A DNA stretch of 64,000 nucleotides from Diaporthe sp. PMI_573 (lineage: Eukaryota; Ascomycota; Sordariomycetes; Diaporthales; Diaporthaceae): assembly GCA_021399435.1 (NCBI GenBank), contig JAJTUP010000009.1, positions 992,001-1,056,000 of the forward strand. The letters are read 5' to 3'. Positions 1-9,857 of this stretch are shown one piece after another. A program made the position numbers and the translations under genes. The stretch's first letter is position 1, and each line of letters begins with the position of its first letter. Below the pieces are notes generated by a model. It was not told the origin of the DNA. It saw only the letters and a list, made by a program, of their open reading frames with translations, and made no database searches.

Positions 1-816
1 CGGGCTCTCAAGGAGCTGATCATCCCATCGCTCGGTTCTGATTCAATATCTGACACGACGCGTCGTGCATACGCTGAAGGCCTATTCCGCACATCAGTTA
101 TACACGAACCGGCACCATCAGAGGTAGAGATCATCTTCGGAAGCAACCAGGATAGGACCGAGGGCATGGACCAGGCATTGGTAGCCCTTTATAAGCCGCG
201 CAATGGACGCACAATCGACCCACGGCCCACACTGCGGAGGGAGATGAGCTACGTCTGTCTGGATGAGCTCTTTGACATTGTCTCAGCACATGACCCGAAT
301 GCTGCCGGTCCTGAGATTACCTTGCAGCCACCGACGCCGCGGTTCCCTCCTCCTGGCACCCCAGCTGCCGGGCCACTCGATCCGCTGAAATCGCCTGTGC
401 CTGACACCACCGGCAGCGGCGGCACTCGGGAAAGCCGCAGGACGGGTGCTGTAAAGGAGCCCTCGCATGGCCTCCATGTGCGCTTGGCACGCACAGCGGC
501 ACCGTACCTGATCCTTCGCTGTGCCTTGACCCTTCGAGCGTACGTGGCCGACCAGCCCCTGCGCGGTCGTATGCCACAGCCCCTGTCGCAGAGGCAGGAG
601 CTGGAGCGAATCCTGCGGTGCCTTATTGAGCTGCAGAGCGAGCCTGAAGCCATCCCTGGCTTTTCACAAATAGCGAGTGAGCGTGGCAGACACTTGTACA
701 GCCTGTATCCCTTGTTGGTGAAGGCGGCCATGGTCAATCCGGGGGATGACAAAGTGATTGGGCTGGTGACCGCCTCGCTGGACTCCGTAGGCCGCGAGTT
801 GGGCTTGGGTGTGTGA
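1..816 (+). CDS. mon2: Mon2-like endosomal/Golgi trafficking protein, C-terminal 271 residues (5' end outside window)
   Basis: The frame is open from base 1 and ends at a TGA at 814-816, so only the C-terminus is visible. The segment has alternating helical stretches (RALKELIIPSL at the edge; LILRCALTLRAYVADQPLRG in the middle; HLYSLYPLLVKAAMV near the end) and a proline-rich loop around residues 105-125, as in the C-terminal region of large HEAT-repeat trafficking proteins. I recognise it as the conserved end of fungal Mon2, the Arf-GEF-like scaffold that acts with Dop1 and the flippase Neo1 at Golgi and endosome membranes. No intron is needed here. Naming rests on remembered family pattern, not on a catalytic motif. 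It is convergent with the next gene, whose stop lies 312 bases downstream. Confidence 0.68.
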   Translation, partial: RALKELIIPSLGSDSISDTTRRAYAEGLFRTSVIHEPAPSEVEIIFGSNQDRTEGMDQALVALYKPRNGRTIDPRPTLRREMSYVCLDELFDIVSAHDPNAAGPEITLQPPTPRFPPPGTPAAGPLDPLKSPVPDTTGSGGTRESRRTGAVKEPSHGLHVRLARTAAPYLILRCALTLRAYVADQPLRGRMPQPLSQRQELERILRCLIELQSEPEAIPGFSQIASERGRHLYSLYPLLVKAAMVNPGDDKVIGLVTASLDSVGRELGLGV

Positions 817-1128
817 GATCACAGTCGCCGGATCTTGATTGCACGGCGTACTGGGAGGCAGAACAGAATTTCACATAAAACACGACAGCAACGCGTAGAG
901 ACATTGCTTTGCCAGCAGGCAGAGGGAAGCCCCAAGTACGCGAATGGATAGACTTAGTAGTATAATAATCATCATGGCCATTAAGGGTATGGTTTCCCAG
1001 GTCTATACTGGGAATTGGCAGGCGAAGCGTGGCCGCGCGAGATGAAACCGAGCACGACACCAGTGAAGAAAGAAGACCAATCGACCTTGGGGTTGCCATC
1101 CGCTGCCCGCCCGGGCGCCTCCAGATCC
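817..1128. other. Convergent 3' intergenic region
   Basis: A 312-base gap between two convergent stop codons. It should hold both 3' UTRs. An AT-rich patch near 955-985 could serve polyadenylation. I see no other element. Confidence 0.5.
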
Positions 1129-1596
1129 TCATAGCTTCGACGGTCTTCCTTTAACGCCCTTCTGCTGCTCCCGCCCGCCAGAGTGAGCCCCATCCTCGCC
1201 CGGCGTGGGGACATTGCTGCTCTGCTCAGCCTTGAGGCTGATAGGGTCGCCCAGCAGGGACGGGTTGGCGTCAGGGCCGTGGAGTTTCCTGGCTGCCTTT
1301 TCGCGAAGCTTCTCGCCGCCGGCCCGGCCGCTGCTGACCGACCTGGACGGCGGTGTGGGTGATGATTGTGACCCGGCCTCGTCGGGCTTGGGGATGTTGT
1401 CGCTGGTCTCAGCTTTGAGGCTAATTGGGTCGCCCAGCTGTGATGGGTTTGCGTTGGGGCCGTGGAGGGACTTGGCGGCTTTCTCACGGAGTGTTTCCCC
1501 TTTGCCCTTGGTGGGTGACGAGCTGCTGGTGTTGTTATTATCAAGTTCGGACTCTGTTGGTGTGAGATCTCGGAGGGGGTTTCTCTTGGATGCCAT
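1129..1596 (-). CDS. Small hydrophilic protein with a duplicated motif and C-terminal SKL (candidate peroxisomal)
   Basis: A 155-residue single-exon gene starting at an ATG (1594-1596) and ending in the tripeptide SKL before TGA. The chain is charged and Ser/Pro-rich with no hydrophobic segment. It carries two copies of a motif, near residues 37-63 and 98-124, both reading LREKAA..LHGP.ANPS.LGDPISLKAE, about 61 residues apart and each followed by a short Pro-containing linker. The two copies are diverged at the DNA level, so the duplication is old and appears constrained. SKL at the extreme C-terminus is the canonical PTS1 read by Pex5, and it is preceded by basic residues (KGRP), which favours import. 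I do not recognise a named family; the biochemical function is unknown. It is divergent from SLP2. Confidence 0.8.
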   Translation of the reverse strand: MASKRNPLRDLTPTESELDNNNTSSSSPTKGKGETLREKAAKSLHGPNANPSQLGDPISLKAETSDNIPKPDEAGSQSSPTPPSRSVSSGRAGGEKLREKAARKLHGPDANPSLLGDPISLKAEQSSNVPTPGEDGAHSGGREQQKGVKGRPSKL

Positions 1597-2164
1597 GGTT
1601 TTGAGCGGGGGTGTAGATATGAATATTGGAATGAGACTGCAAACTTACTAGAAAATCAGGAGCGTATATGCGACGGACTAACCTATTGTTCAGTTCACTG
1701 CTTCATTCTGGTCATTGTGAGCAGAGTCAATGACCTCACAACGGGAGCCAGGGCATCATGCAAATACATGTGAAGACGGCCCATGGCCTGCTAAGCACCT
1801 AGATTGAGGTAGCGGCTTAGGCCTTAAACGCCGGGGAAGGGGCTATGCCGCAGCAGGGGTAGCGCCAGGGTTTAGCACGTCTGGCCCTGATGCACAGTCA
1901 CTGCGGCTCTGTCGCCCGTTACAATCCGTTCCGTTTGATTGGTGTAACGGAAGGAGAGTCCCATCGTTTGCCCGACGTCGGCTCACAAACTGCGCGGCAG
2001 GCAGGGCCCAGTTGACGTACACGGTTGCCGTCTATACTCGGTGCTGAGGTGTAATAAGCTCTTTTTGGGACGGCAGGCGATCAGCGTCAGCTCAGCAACA
2101 TCCGACCGCGTCGCATCGAACCGACCACCACCGAAGCTCCGCAGCAGATGAAGAACCGGTGACA
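1597..2164. promoter_or_regulatory. Divergent promoter region between the SKL protein and SLP2
   Basis: A 568-base gap between two divergent ATG codons, so it must contain both promoters and 5' UTRs. No clear TATA box, coding frame or repeat was identified. Confidence 0.5.
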
Positions 2165-3518
2165 ATGTCGATGCTCTCCATGCAGAGGGCCCTCGTGCCC
2201 GCCATGCGGCAAGGCCTCGCCGTCCAGACCACACCAGCACTCTCGGCCCGTGTGCTTGCATCCACGGCTGCGCGCAGCCTCGCCGCCCACAACAAGCTCC
2301 CCAGCTCCTCCTCCCCCTCGACACCGCGAAGCTTCTCCCAGTCCGCAACACATGGCGCCTCCAACCCCTCAATATTAGGCATATCCGGCCCCGGAGGCCC
2401 CGGCTTGACCACCTCCTACTTCCAGAAACCGTCCCTTCCCGCCAACACCATCATCCGCTTCGTCCCGCAGCAGACGGCCTGGCTCGTCGAGCGCATGGGC
2501 AAGTTCAATCGCATCCTTGAACCCGGTCTCGCCATCCTGGTGCCCTTTATCGACCGCATCGCCTACGTCAAGTCGCTCAAGGAAATTGCTATTGAGATCC
2601 CCAGCCAGAGCGCCATCACCGCCGACAATGTCACCCTTGACCTGGACGGTGTCTTGTACACCAGGGTCTTTGATGCCTACAAGGCGAGGTATGTTGCGTT
2701 GAGGACCTGTTTCACTCCTGCCTCTTACTAGGTTGACCAAGCCAGTCGTGCTGACAAGATGATCCCGCAGCTACGGTGTCGAAGACGCCGAGTACGCCAT
2801 CTCCCAGCTCGCCCAGACCACCATGCGCAGCGAGATCGGCCAGCTGACCCTCGACCACGTCCTGAAGGAGCGCGCCGCGCTCAACACAAACATCACCGCC
2901 GCGATCAACGAGGCTGCCCAGGCCTGGGGCGTCACATGTCTGCGCTACGAGATCCGTGATATCCACGCCCCAGCCGGTGTCGTCGAGGCCATGCACAGAC
3001 AGGTCACTGCCGAGCGCAGCAAGCGAGCCGAGATTCTCGAGTCCGAGGGCCAACGCCAGAGCGCAATCAACATTGCCGAGGGTAAGAAGCAGAGCGTCAT
3101 CCTGGCCTCCGAGGCCCTGCGCGCCGAGCAGATCAACCGCGCCAACGGAGAGAGCGAGGCTATCCTGCTCAAGGCGAAGGCTACGGCCGCAGGGATCGAT
3201 TCGGTGGCCAAGAGCATCGCCCAGGGCCAGGATGCTGCCCAGGGTGCGGTCAGCTTGTCGGTTGCCGAGAAGTATGTCGATGCGTTTGGCAAGCTTGCCA
3301 AGGAGGGCACTGCTGTAGTGGTGCCTGGTAATGTCGGAGATATCGGCGGGATGATCGCCACGGCGCTCAGTGTGTACGGCAAGGTTGGAGATGTGCAGGC
3401 CAAGGCCACGGCGAATAAGGCGCTGGGGCAGAACCACATCATCGAGGCTGAGCCTGAAACCCCCGTCTCGGACAAGGATAGTATCGTCGCCGACTTCGAC
3501 AAGGCTGCGAGGAGATAG
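2165..3518 (+). CDS. slp2: Stomatin-like protein 2 (SLP2), mitochondrial SPFH/band 7 protein
   Basis: Two exons, 2165-2688 and 2771-3518, with an 82-base GT-AG intron that joins AG to C to give ...AYKASYGVED. The product is 423 residues. The first 45 residues are Arg/Ala/Ser-rich and free of acidic residues, as expected for a matrix targeting peptide. The SPFH domain starts near residue 80 (IIRFVPQQTAWLVERMGKF) and is followed by the stomatin signature (TMRSEIGQLTLDHVLKER, INEAAQAWGV) and a long Ala/Glu-rich coiled coil (AERSKRAEILESEGQRQSA). SLP2 scaffolds cardiolipin-rich inner-membrane domains and proteases. The start chosen is the first ATG of the frame. Past the TAG the same frame stays coding-like to a TAA at 3645-3647; see findings for the alternative 444-residue end. 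Confidence 0.93.
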
Positions 3519-5111
3519 AATGACCTCCAAGCACACTCGGCAAGAGTGGAGAAGACGGTTCGCGACGCTCTCAAGACCCACTCGCAGGGTGTGAGAGACG
3601 CTGTCGAGGCGGAGCACAAGTCATTCATCGGCAAGGGGTACGTCTAAGTAGCGGTTTGGAAGGACCCGCCCGTATTAGGTCACCCCATCTTCCTTGTACA
3701 AGAAAGGTGGAACAGATTCAGGAGGTTTCTACATACTCAGCATGGGAGGGAAGAAAAGGCATCTTTTACAGCAGGCGGAAAGCAAAAGCAGGCGCGTCAT
3801 TGCTGTGTATGTGTGTATATGTACTTCTCAAAAGGAGCTAGGAGCATCGCGACTCGATAGCCTGTCTGGTGAATGCCCGGGGATCGGGCTTCACGAATCC
3901 CAACGTCAAATGACACTATTCTTTATGTACTGGCTGTTTTGCTCCGCTCCTCCGCCCGGGGATACTCATTTGTAGATTAGGGTGCGCGCTCATGCATACC
4001 TAGGTAGCCCATGAAGCCTCGTCACTTGAGAATAAGTCCCGTTGTCAATCTCAGTCTGCTCAGTAGGCCTTTACTGTGAGGCCGTTACGATCATGTCTGT
4101 TGTGAAGAGCGACAGCCCCTGCTGTAGTAAACAAGCTGAACTTCTTTCACGCACTGGGCATATAACTACGTTAGGCCATAGTACTTGGTCTTTCTCTAAT
4201 CTCATTCCTCATAATCAGCAAGGAGGTCTGCTCAAAGACATTCACTGCAAGCCCCGTGCTTTATTGTGTTTTGGAAACCACCAAAGGTGGCCATCCAAGA
4301 AGCAAATGTCGCACAGTAGCGTCGCCGTACACCACATAGGCTGACAGTGATTTCATTCTCGATTTCTGAAAGTATTCCCGTTAAAAGTTCCTTATTTCCT
4401 CATGTACTACTTAAGGAAAAGCTGACGGCGTGAGTTGCTACTGTACATGATTATTTGTTGGGCACATGGAAGACTTGTTAGCATTGGGGCTATAAGCAGG
4501 ACAGACTCCGCACGGCCGGAAAATACGTGGACTCCCATGTTGGAGCATACAGCTGCAGTTTTATTGTTGTTGATAGGTGATAAATGATACAAATAAATAG
4601 TGAACGGGACGGGTTACGGAACCACTGCTGACTCGTTCATAACCCGTGTAGCGAGAGAGGAATCAAGTGTATCCTGCCCATAAGTTGCGCGGGTGATCAC
4701 AATATGCATTCTCTTGTCTTGTATCCCCGGAACATACAATATTGGAGAGACTATATTGTATTATCATATCAGGTCCGCCAGGCACGACATGGACGTCTAT
4801 ATCGTGCTCTTGACTTGACTGATAGCGATAAATACATGGCTCTTCATTACCTGGAACAGATGCTATTATGAAGACTTCCTATACCACATTTTAAACTTTT
4901 AGTTGCAAGAAGCTCACAAACAAGTCGACAGCAAGTTGACTGGTGTATTCCGAACATACATGAAACAAGATTTACAACTATGAATTAATTACCATTAAAC
5001 GTAAATGAGATGCAAGCCCGACCATAACGCCATTAAACTTAGACCACCACATCTGAAGCACCGAATCTTCAAATCAACGTGAAAGTGCCATCATCGGCAA
5101 GTGAGCCTCCA
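3519..5111. other. Intergenic region, AT-richer in its second half
   Basis: About 1.6 kb between SLP2 and the tyrosinase stop. The first 130 bases continue the SLP2 frame past its TAG (see findings). The remainder, especially 4350-5050, is AT-rich with only short unconvincing frames. I see no RNA gene or repeat in it. Confidence 0.5.
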
Positions 5112-6554
5112 TCACTCATATACATAGCAGAATTTACCCTCAGTAGTAGCCATGAGCTCCCCCAGCGGCACGGTCTCCCAGTCGGCTGCGTAGCCGAGGT
5201 TCTGCTCCGACAGGATGGTGCCGTTGCCGTAAGGCTCGTAGAGGTTGTTGGTCGTCAGGGGGCCACGCACGGCCGTGGACACGTTGGCGGCGCGGGCGTC
5301 TGCGTCCTGCATCTGCCACATCCACCACACGCGGTCGATGTTGGCGTGGTGGGACCAGAAAGCCGGGTCTCCCGGGCTGGTGTAGACGTCGCGGCCTGGG
5401 TCGCCGCCCAGCGCGTAGTGACCGCCGCCGTGGACTCCAAGCTCGGGCACGCCTGTATTATTGGGACATGTGGTTTAGCTGTAATGTTCTATACCTGAGA
5501 AGATGAAACCGGGAGGGGATCTCTCACCCTCTGGCCCCTGCATGACCATCTCGAATGCCCAGATGTCCTCCGAGTCCCGTAGCAGCGACAGCACGCTCGA
5601 GGTGTTGGCGTAGCGCTGAAGCGAGTAGTCTGTCAGGTCGCGCTTGAAGCATCGAGGGTTGTACTCGAACTCCCACGCGGAGCTATCGGAGCCGTTGATG
5701 ATCAGGAGGCCGTCGGGACCGAGGTTGACGGTCATGTTGGCGAATGGCCCACTGGTCACACAACCGCCGCCGGTGCCGTGAGGCAGCACTAGGAGGAGGT
5801 ACATGTCAGTTTCTTTCCTGAAGGCGACGCATCCTTGACTATGTGGTGCCCAGCTAGACTTACCAACTTCCGCAGAGGTGCCGTTGTTTGCCACGATTAC
5901 ATCCGAGTCCGTGTAGTTCACCGGCGCGCCATTACCAGAAAGCGACGTCGCGGAGCCGTCAAACATTTCCGAGTTGGCGAAACCTTCTTCAGCGGTCTTG
6001 GTCCAGTCCCAATATGGGATAGAGCCCGTGTAGTTGCATTCGTTACGCAGGGTCTGTTCCATCTCCCAGACAAACCAGCGGTGCCAGCCCAGGAAATTCG
6101 CCTGGCGGACGGTCAGCTTTGTTTTCCCAGTGGTAAGAAAAGAGGTTCGGGTCCCTACAGTGGAGTGTATGCTCAAAGTCTGATTGATGTGCGTGACGAT
6201 GAAGTCGTCATATCTCGTCTTTGCCCCCGGCGCGACATCCGAAGGTGTCTTGGCCGGATTGTCCATTAGGCAATTAAGTGCGTCGGTGTAGGCGATGCGC
6301 TCGCCACTGGTCAATTTCTCCCATGGCTTTCTCACAGAGATGTTCTCGGCGTTGCATGTCGACGAGTTCTCGACTCGTGATTGTGCCACCTCAAGAGCGT
6401 GAGAGGCAAATTCATCCTGTGTGGCACTAGTAGGATCGAAGGCGGTTCCAATTGCTCTGGGATATGCCTTTTGGAGAGGGCTGGCATCAGCGACATTGGC
6501 CAGTCCGAAGAGGACGGCGGTGTAAACGAAGGACTGAGACTGCTTGAGTTGCAT
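5112..6554 (-). CDS. Secreted short tyrosinase / catechol oxidase-type copper enzyme
   Basis: Four exons: 6554-6159, 6101-5864, 5788-5528 and 5452-5112, giving 411 residues. Introns are 6102-6158 (57 b), 5789-5863 (75 b) and 5453-5527 (75 b). The ATG at 6554 is chosen because it starts a signal peptide (hydrophobic core FVYTAVLFGLANVADA). After splicing, CuA ligands are His122, His130 and His139 (THINQTLSIHSTANFLGWHR), giving the family's H-x8-H spacing. CuB ligands are His306, His310 and His334 (GVHGGGHY and DPAFWSHHANID). PYWDW and DRVWWMWQ blocks and several N-glycosylation sites are present. The protein ends at FCYVYE, without the C-terminal lid of long fungal tyrosinases, as in short secreted enzymes that oxidise phenols to quinones. 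An alternative 42-base last intron was rejected as too short. Confidence 0.88.
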
Positions 6555-8339
6555 CTTGATACTTGTATACGGATACAAAAAGACGGTGGTAGCCAAATGC
6601 ACGGCTAATTAGATGAAAGAATATGGATTGGATCTATTGAGAACAGGAAAACAAGACTGGCTTCTACCAGCTCAGTCTTATATCTTTCTCATGAGACAGC
6701 CATGCCGTTGAATCGCTCCCACAGGCTAACAGTCAACTCGAAGATAACGCTCTCGGATATCGCAACCATGTTTCAAAATGCAAGCCACGCGTTGTTATCC
6801 AGCAGCAAGGCATACGGTCAAGGCTGAATGGCACTGTTGGTGGACACCTAGAAGCAGCACTCGACTGTGCCGTGTGTAGAAATTCGTCATCGTCCTGTGG
6901 CTCGACGTTGAAGTCCTACTTGTGACTCCCTGAAGATGACCCTCAAAGTGACAGTTCGAAGACGTTCCATGCGTTCTCAGACCCTTGGGTACATGCAGGT
7001 GCTCCAGTTGTCGTAAGCCACGAGAACGGGCGGGGTTCCATCTTGACTCGTCCCATTACGACTCCCACGAATGGATCTGCACGTCTCCTTCCATATTCAA
7101 ATCCTTTTGGCTTGAAAAACTGGGTTATGCCTTGTGAGGTCAATTGTTGATGAAAAATGTTCCTCGAACCTCAAAAGGCCGGGTGCCTTCTCGGTGTGAA
7201 CCTAAATGCGAAGAGTATAATCAACCTTGGTACTGATTGACCTGTTATTCCAACATTCCAGAGTTTCTTAAGCACAAAGATCAGGAGTGCAAGGGGAAAA
7301 GAGAAGATAAGGAAAACATAGACAGATAGTGACAGCCCAACCGAGCCCCACCCGCAGGCATTCATGAGGTCCTGTCTTGGTGGCTAAGCAAGACGTGTAC
7401 GTTCAAATGTTTGACATGTTATTGTGATAGGCACTGGCCTGTGCGCAATCAGATCGACTCCAAGGTAGCATCGCATCCCTGCTATACCCATGAACTGACA
7501 TACAGGCGCGTAAGCTTGATTCTTCGTACCCACCCCTAGTGCTAGTTGCGTAGGCGTCACTGGCGTCACCATATCCGTGTGGAGGGCGAATCTCCGGGTC
7601 CCCAGTCTTTCATGGCTAAGCCACTTGTTCATCTCAAAGATTTCAAGCATAATGAAAAGAGAGAATTAGAGCCATGGCCCGCACCGTCACCCGGCTTGGC
7701 AGGCACCTTGGTAATCGGTCGCCCGGACCTCGAAAGCGGTCTGTTCATCTGCACGGAATCCAATTGTATATCTCGACGTCTTCCATACCACTAAACGTAA
7801 GCGATGTAAATGATATTGTGATGAGAGTGGCATACAAGAAGACACAACACTGTTCAGACTCAAATAATCAGGGTTAGGGATTTGCTACTTGAAGGAGAGT
7901 ATATCAGCCCACACCTCTTTTGAGGTTGTTTTTTGCAAGCCGCCGAACCGGAGCGATGGGCGACAGCTCCGACAGCTCCGAGCTCTATTCCGAGCACCCT
8001 TTCGGAGCTCAATATCAAAAGCGGGTTGTCTCTTTTATTCCCAGCTTCTGCAGGATGTGGCACGTTCCAGTTCCTTTGAGAAATTTTCTCAAAATCGAGA
8101 CCGCCATCCTCGTACGGACTGACTGGACCGACTGACAACCGAGAGCACTGAGGCTGTAGAAGAGCCTGGATAGTCCTCGCCGAGCGTCAAGTCTCGATGA
8201 GCAAGGCTTCACTTTGTGACTCGTCCAATCAAGCGAGCTCACGATCTCACTGACGTCGTGCAACTTCACGGCAGCTGTAGCTCTGAAGCATAGCTACAGT
8301 TGTGTCAACGCGGAACCAGGAGCTGGTACCAACATCAAC
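6555..8339. promoter_or_regulatory. Divergent promoter region, tyrosinase and MFS transporter
   Basis: 1.8 kb between two divergent start codons. It should contain the promoters of both genes. Short frames on either strand (for example 7384-7650 minus) lack domain-like or biased codon content. A 9-base direct repeat (GACAGCTCC twice) lies near 7970-7988. No RNA gene was seen. Confidence 0.45.
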
Positions 8340-9857
8340 ATGGCCTTCACACCCAGAAGACTCGCCGCAGAGCTCGGCCTCGTAACAATCGCCAGCGCCC
8401 CTCGCGATGTGCCCCTCATCTTCCTCACGCGCTTCCTCCGGATGGCCGCCTACGGCTGCGCCTCGCTCATCCTGGCGCTCTTCTTCGCGTCCCTGGAGAT
8501 CTCCGAGGCGCGCATCGGCCTCTTCATGACGCTCACCCTGCTCGGCGACGTCGCGCTGTCGCTCGGGCTAACCCTCGTCGCGGACGCTGCAGGGCGACGC
8601 CGCATCCTCCTCTTCGGCTGCGTCGGCATGGTCCTCGCGGGAGCGGCGTTCGCCACCGTCAGCAACTATTGGGTGCTGTTGCTCGCCGCGGTGGTGGGCG
8701 TCATCTCCGTCTCTGGCAATGAGATCGGGCCCTTCCGCGCCGTGGAGGAGAGTGTCCTCGCGGGCCTGGTCGGGGAGGAAGGGAGGAGCGATGTGTTTGC
8801 GTGGTACGTTGTCGTCGGCACGCTGGGCAGCGCGGCGGGGACCGCCGGGGCGGGACAGCTGGTGGAAGGGCTGAAGGGTCGGGGGTGGACGGAGCTGCAG
8901 GCTTTCCGCGCTGTGTTCTGCCTGTACGGGGCGGTGGGCGTCGTGAAGGCGGTTGTCACGACGCTGCTGAGCTCTAGGTGTGAAGTCGACAGGGGCACGA
9001 ATGCGTACCAACCGGTGGGAGCGAAGCAGAGCAGGCCCACTGTGGCCACTGATGAGGCAGAAGAGGACGAGGATGACGGACCAGCACAGTCGAGCGTGGA
9101 AGAACGCCCTCGGCCTCAGCCAAAGCCCAAGATGGGCTTCGCGCAATTGTCGAACAAGACCCGGTGGACACTCCTGCGACTGTGCGCTCTCTTTGCGATC
9201 GACTCGCTGGCGTCCGGCATGGTCGCGTTTTCTCTCATCAATTTCTACATGGACCGCAAGTTCCACATGCCCAAGAGCACGCTGGGGGATATCATGTCGG
9301 TGGTCTGGGTCATGTCCAGCATTGGCAACGTGTTCGCGTCTGCCATTTCGAAGCGCATCGGGCTGGTCAAGACCATGGTGTTCACCCACCTTCCCTCCGC
9401 AATCTTTCTAGCGCTTTTTCCTGCGCCGAATGTCGTCTGGCTTACCGTGGTCCTACTCGTCGCGAGGGGGACCTTGGCGAGTATGGACCAGGCACCGCGG
9501 TCGGCGTTCCTGAGCAAGGTGGTAGCAGCAGAAGAGAGGACTGCAGTGATGGGCATTGTGAATGTGGTCAAGACACTGAGTCAGAGTGGAGGTCCTACAG
9601 TCACTGGCATATTGGCAGGATCAGGTCGGTTCTGGATTGCATTTGTGGTGGCAGGGTCGATGAAAGCATCCTACGACCTGGGCTTGTTGACTTTCTTCCT
9701 CAAGGTTGAGAAGCAGGCTCAGGCAAAAGTGCAAGAGGAGAGAGACTTACACGTGGCGGAGTATCAGACTGAGGAGCTTGATGATGCATTCGAGTTGGAT
9801 AGCAACGACGGGGAATCTGCTGAGGACAGCACGCTGAGGAAGGGAAAGGCCACTTAG
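8340..9857 (+). CDS. MFS transporter, 12-TM type, single exon
   Basis: A 505-residue intronless gene. The ATG sits in a good context (CAACATCAACATGGCC). The chain shows two sets of hydrophobic segments separated by an acidic central loop (EEDEDDGPAQ, near residue 240), the usual 6+6 arrangement. A loop-2/3 motif with the basic run AGRRRILLFG follows the second segment, resembling the MFS GRR/K signature. A positively charged N-terminus and an acidic C-terminal tail (ELDDAFELD) are predicted cytosolic. The substrate cannot be read from sequence. It is divergent from the tyrosinase, but shared regulation is only a possibility. Confidence 0.85.
   Translation: MAFTPRRLAAELGLVTIASAPRDVPLIFLTRFLRMAAYGCASLILALFFASLEISEARIGLFMTLTLLGDVALSLGLTLVADAAGRRRILLFGCVGMVLAGAAFATVSNYWVLLLAAVVGVISVSGNEIGPFRAVEESVLAGLVGEEGRSDVFAWYVVVGTLGSAAGTAGAGQLVEGLKGRGWTELQAFRAVFCLYGAVGVVKAVVTTLLSSRCEVDRGTNAYQPVGAKQSRPTVATDEAEEDEDDGPAQSSVEERPRPQPKPKMGFAQLSNKTRWTLLRLCALFAIDSLASGMVAFSLINFYMDRKFHMPKSTLGDIMSVVWVMSSIGNVFASAISKRIGLVKTMVFTHLPSAIFLALFPAPNVVWLTVVLLVARGTLASMDQAPRSAFLSKVVAAEERTAVMGIVNVVKTLSQSGGPTVTGILAGSGRFWIAFVVAGSMKASYDLGLLTFFLKVEKQAQAKVQEERDLHVAEYQTEELDDAFELDSNDGESAEDSTLRKGKAT

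Noticed and set aside
2712..3617. Long minus-strand frame of 301 codons opposite SLP2
   Set aside because: It is antisense to the strongly conserved SPFH exon and reflects GC-rich codon bias; its protein is Leu/Gly-rich without any domain.
5453..5494. 42-base last intron in the tyrosinase
   Set aside because: The donor at 5527 gives a normal 75-base intron and a junction (QGPEGVPELGVHGGGH) matching family spacing better.
5475..6602. Tyrosinase as a single 375-codon exon
   Set aside because: It reads through two introns; this spoils CuA His spacing and omits the CuB domain, which lies in a separate frame.
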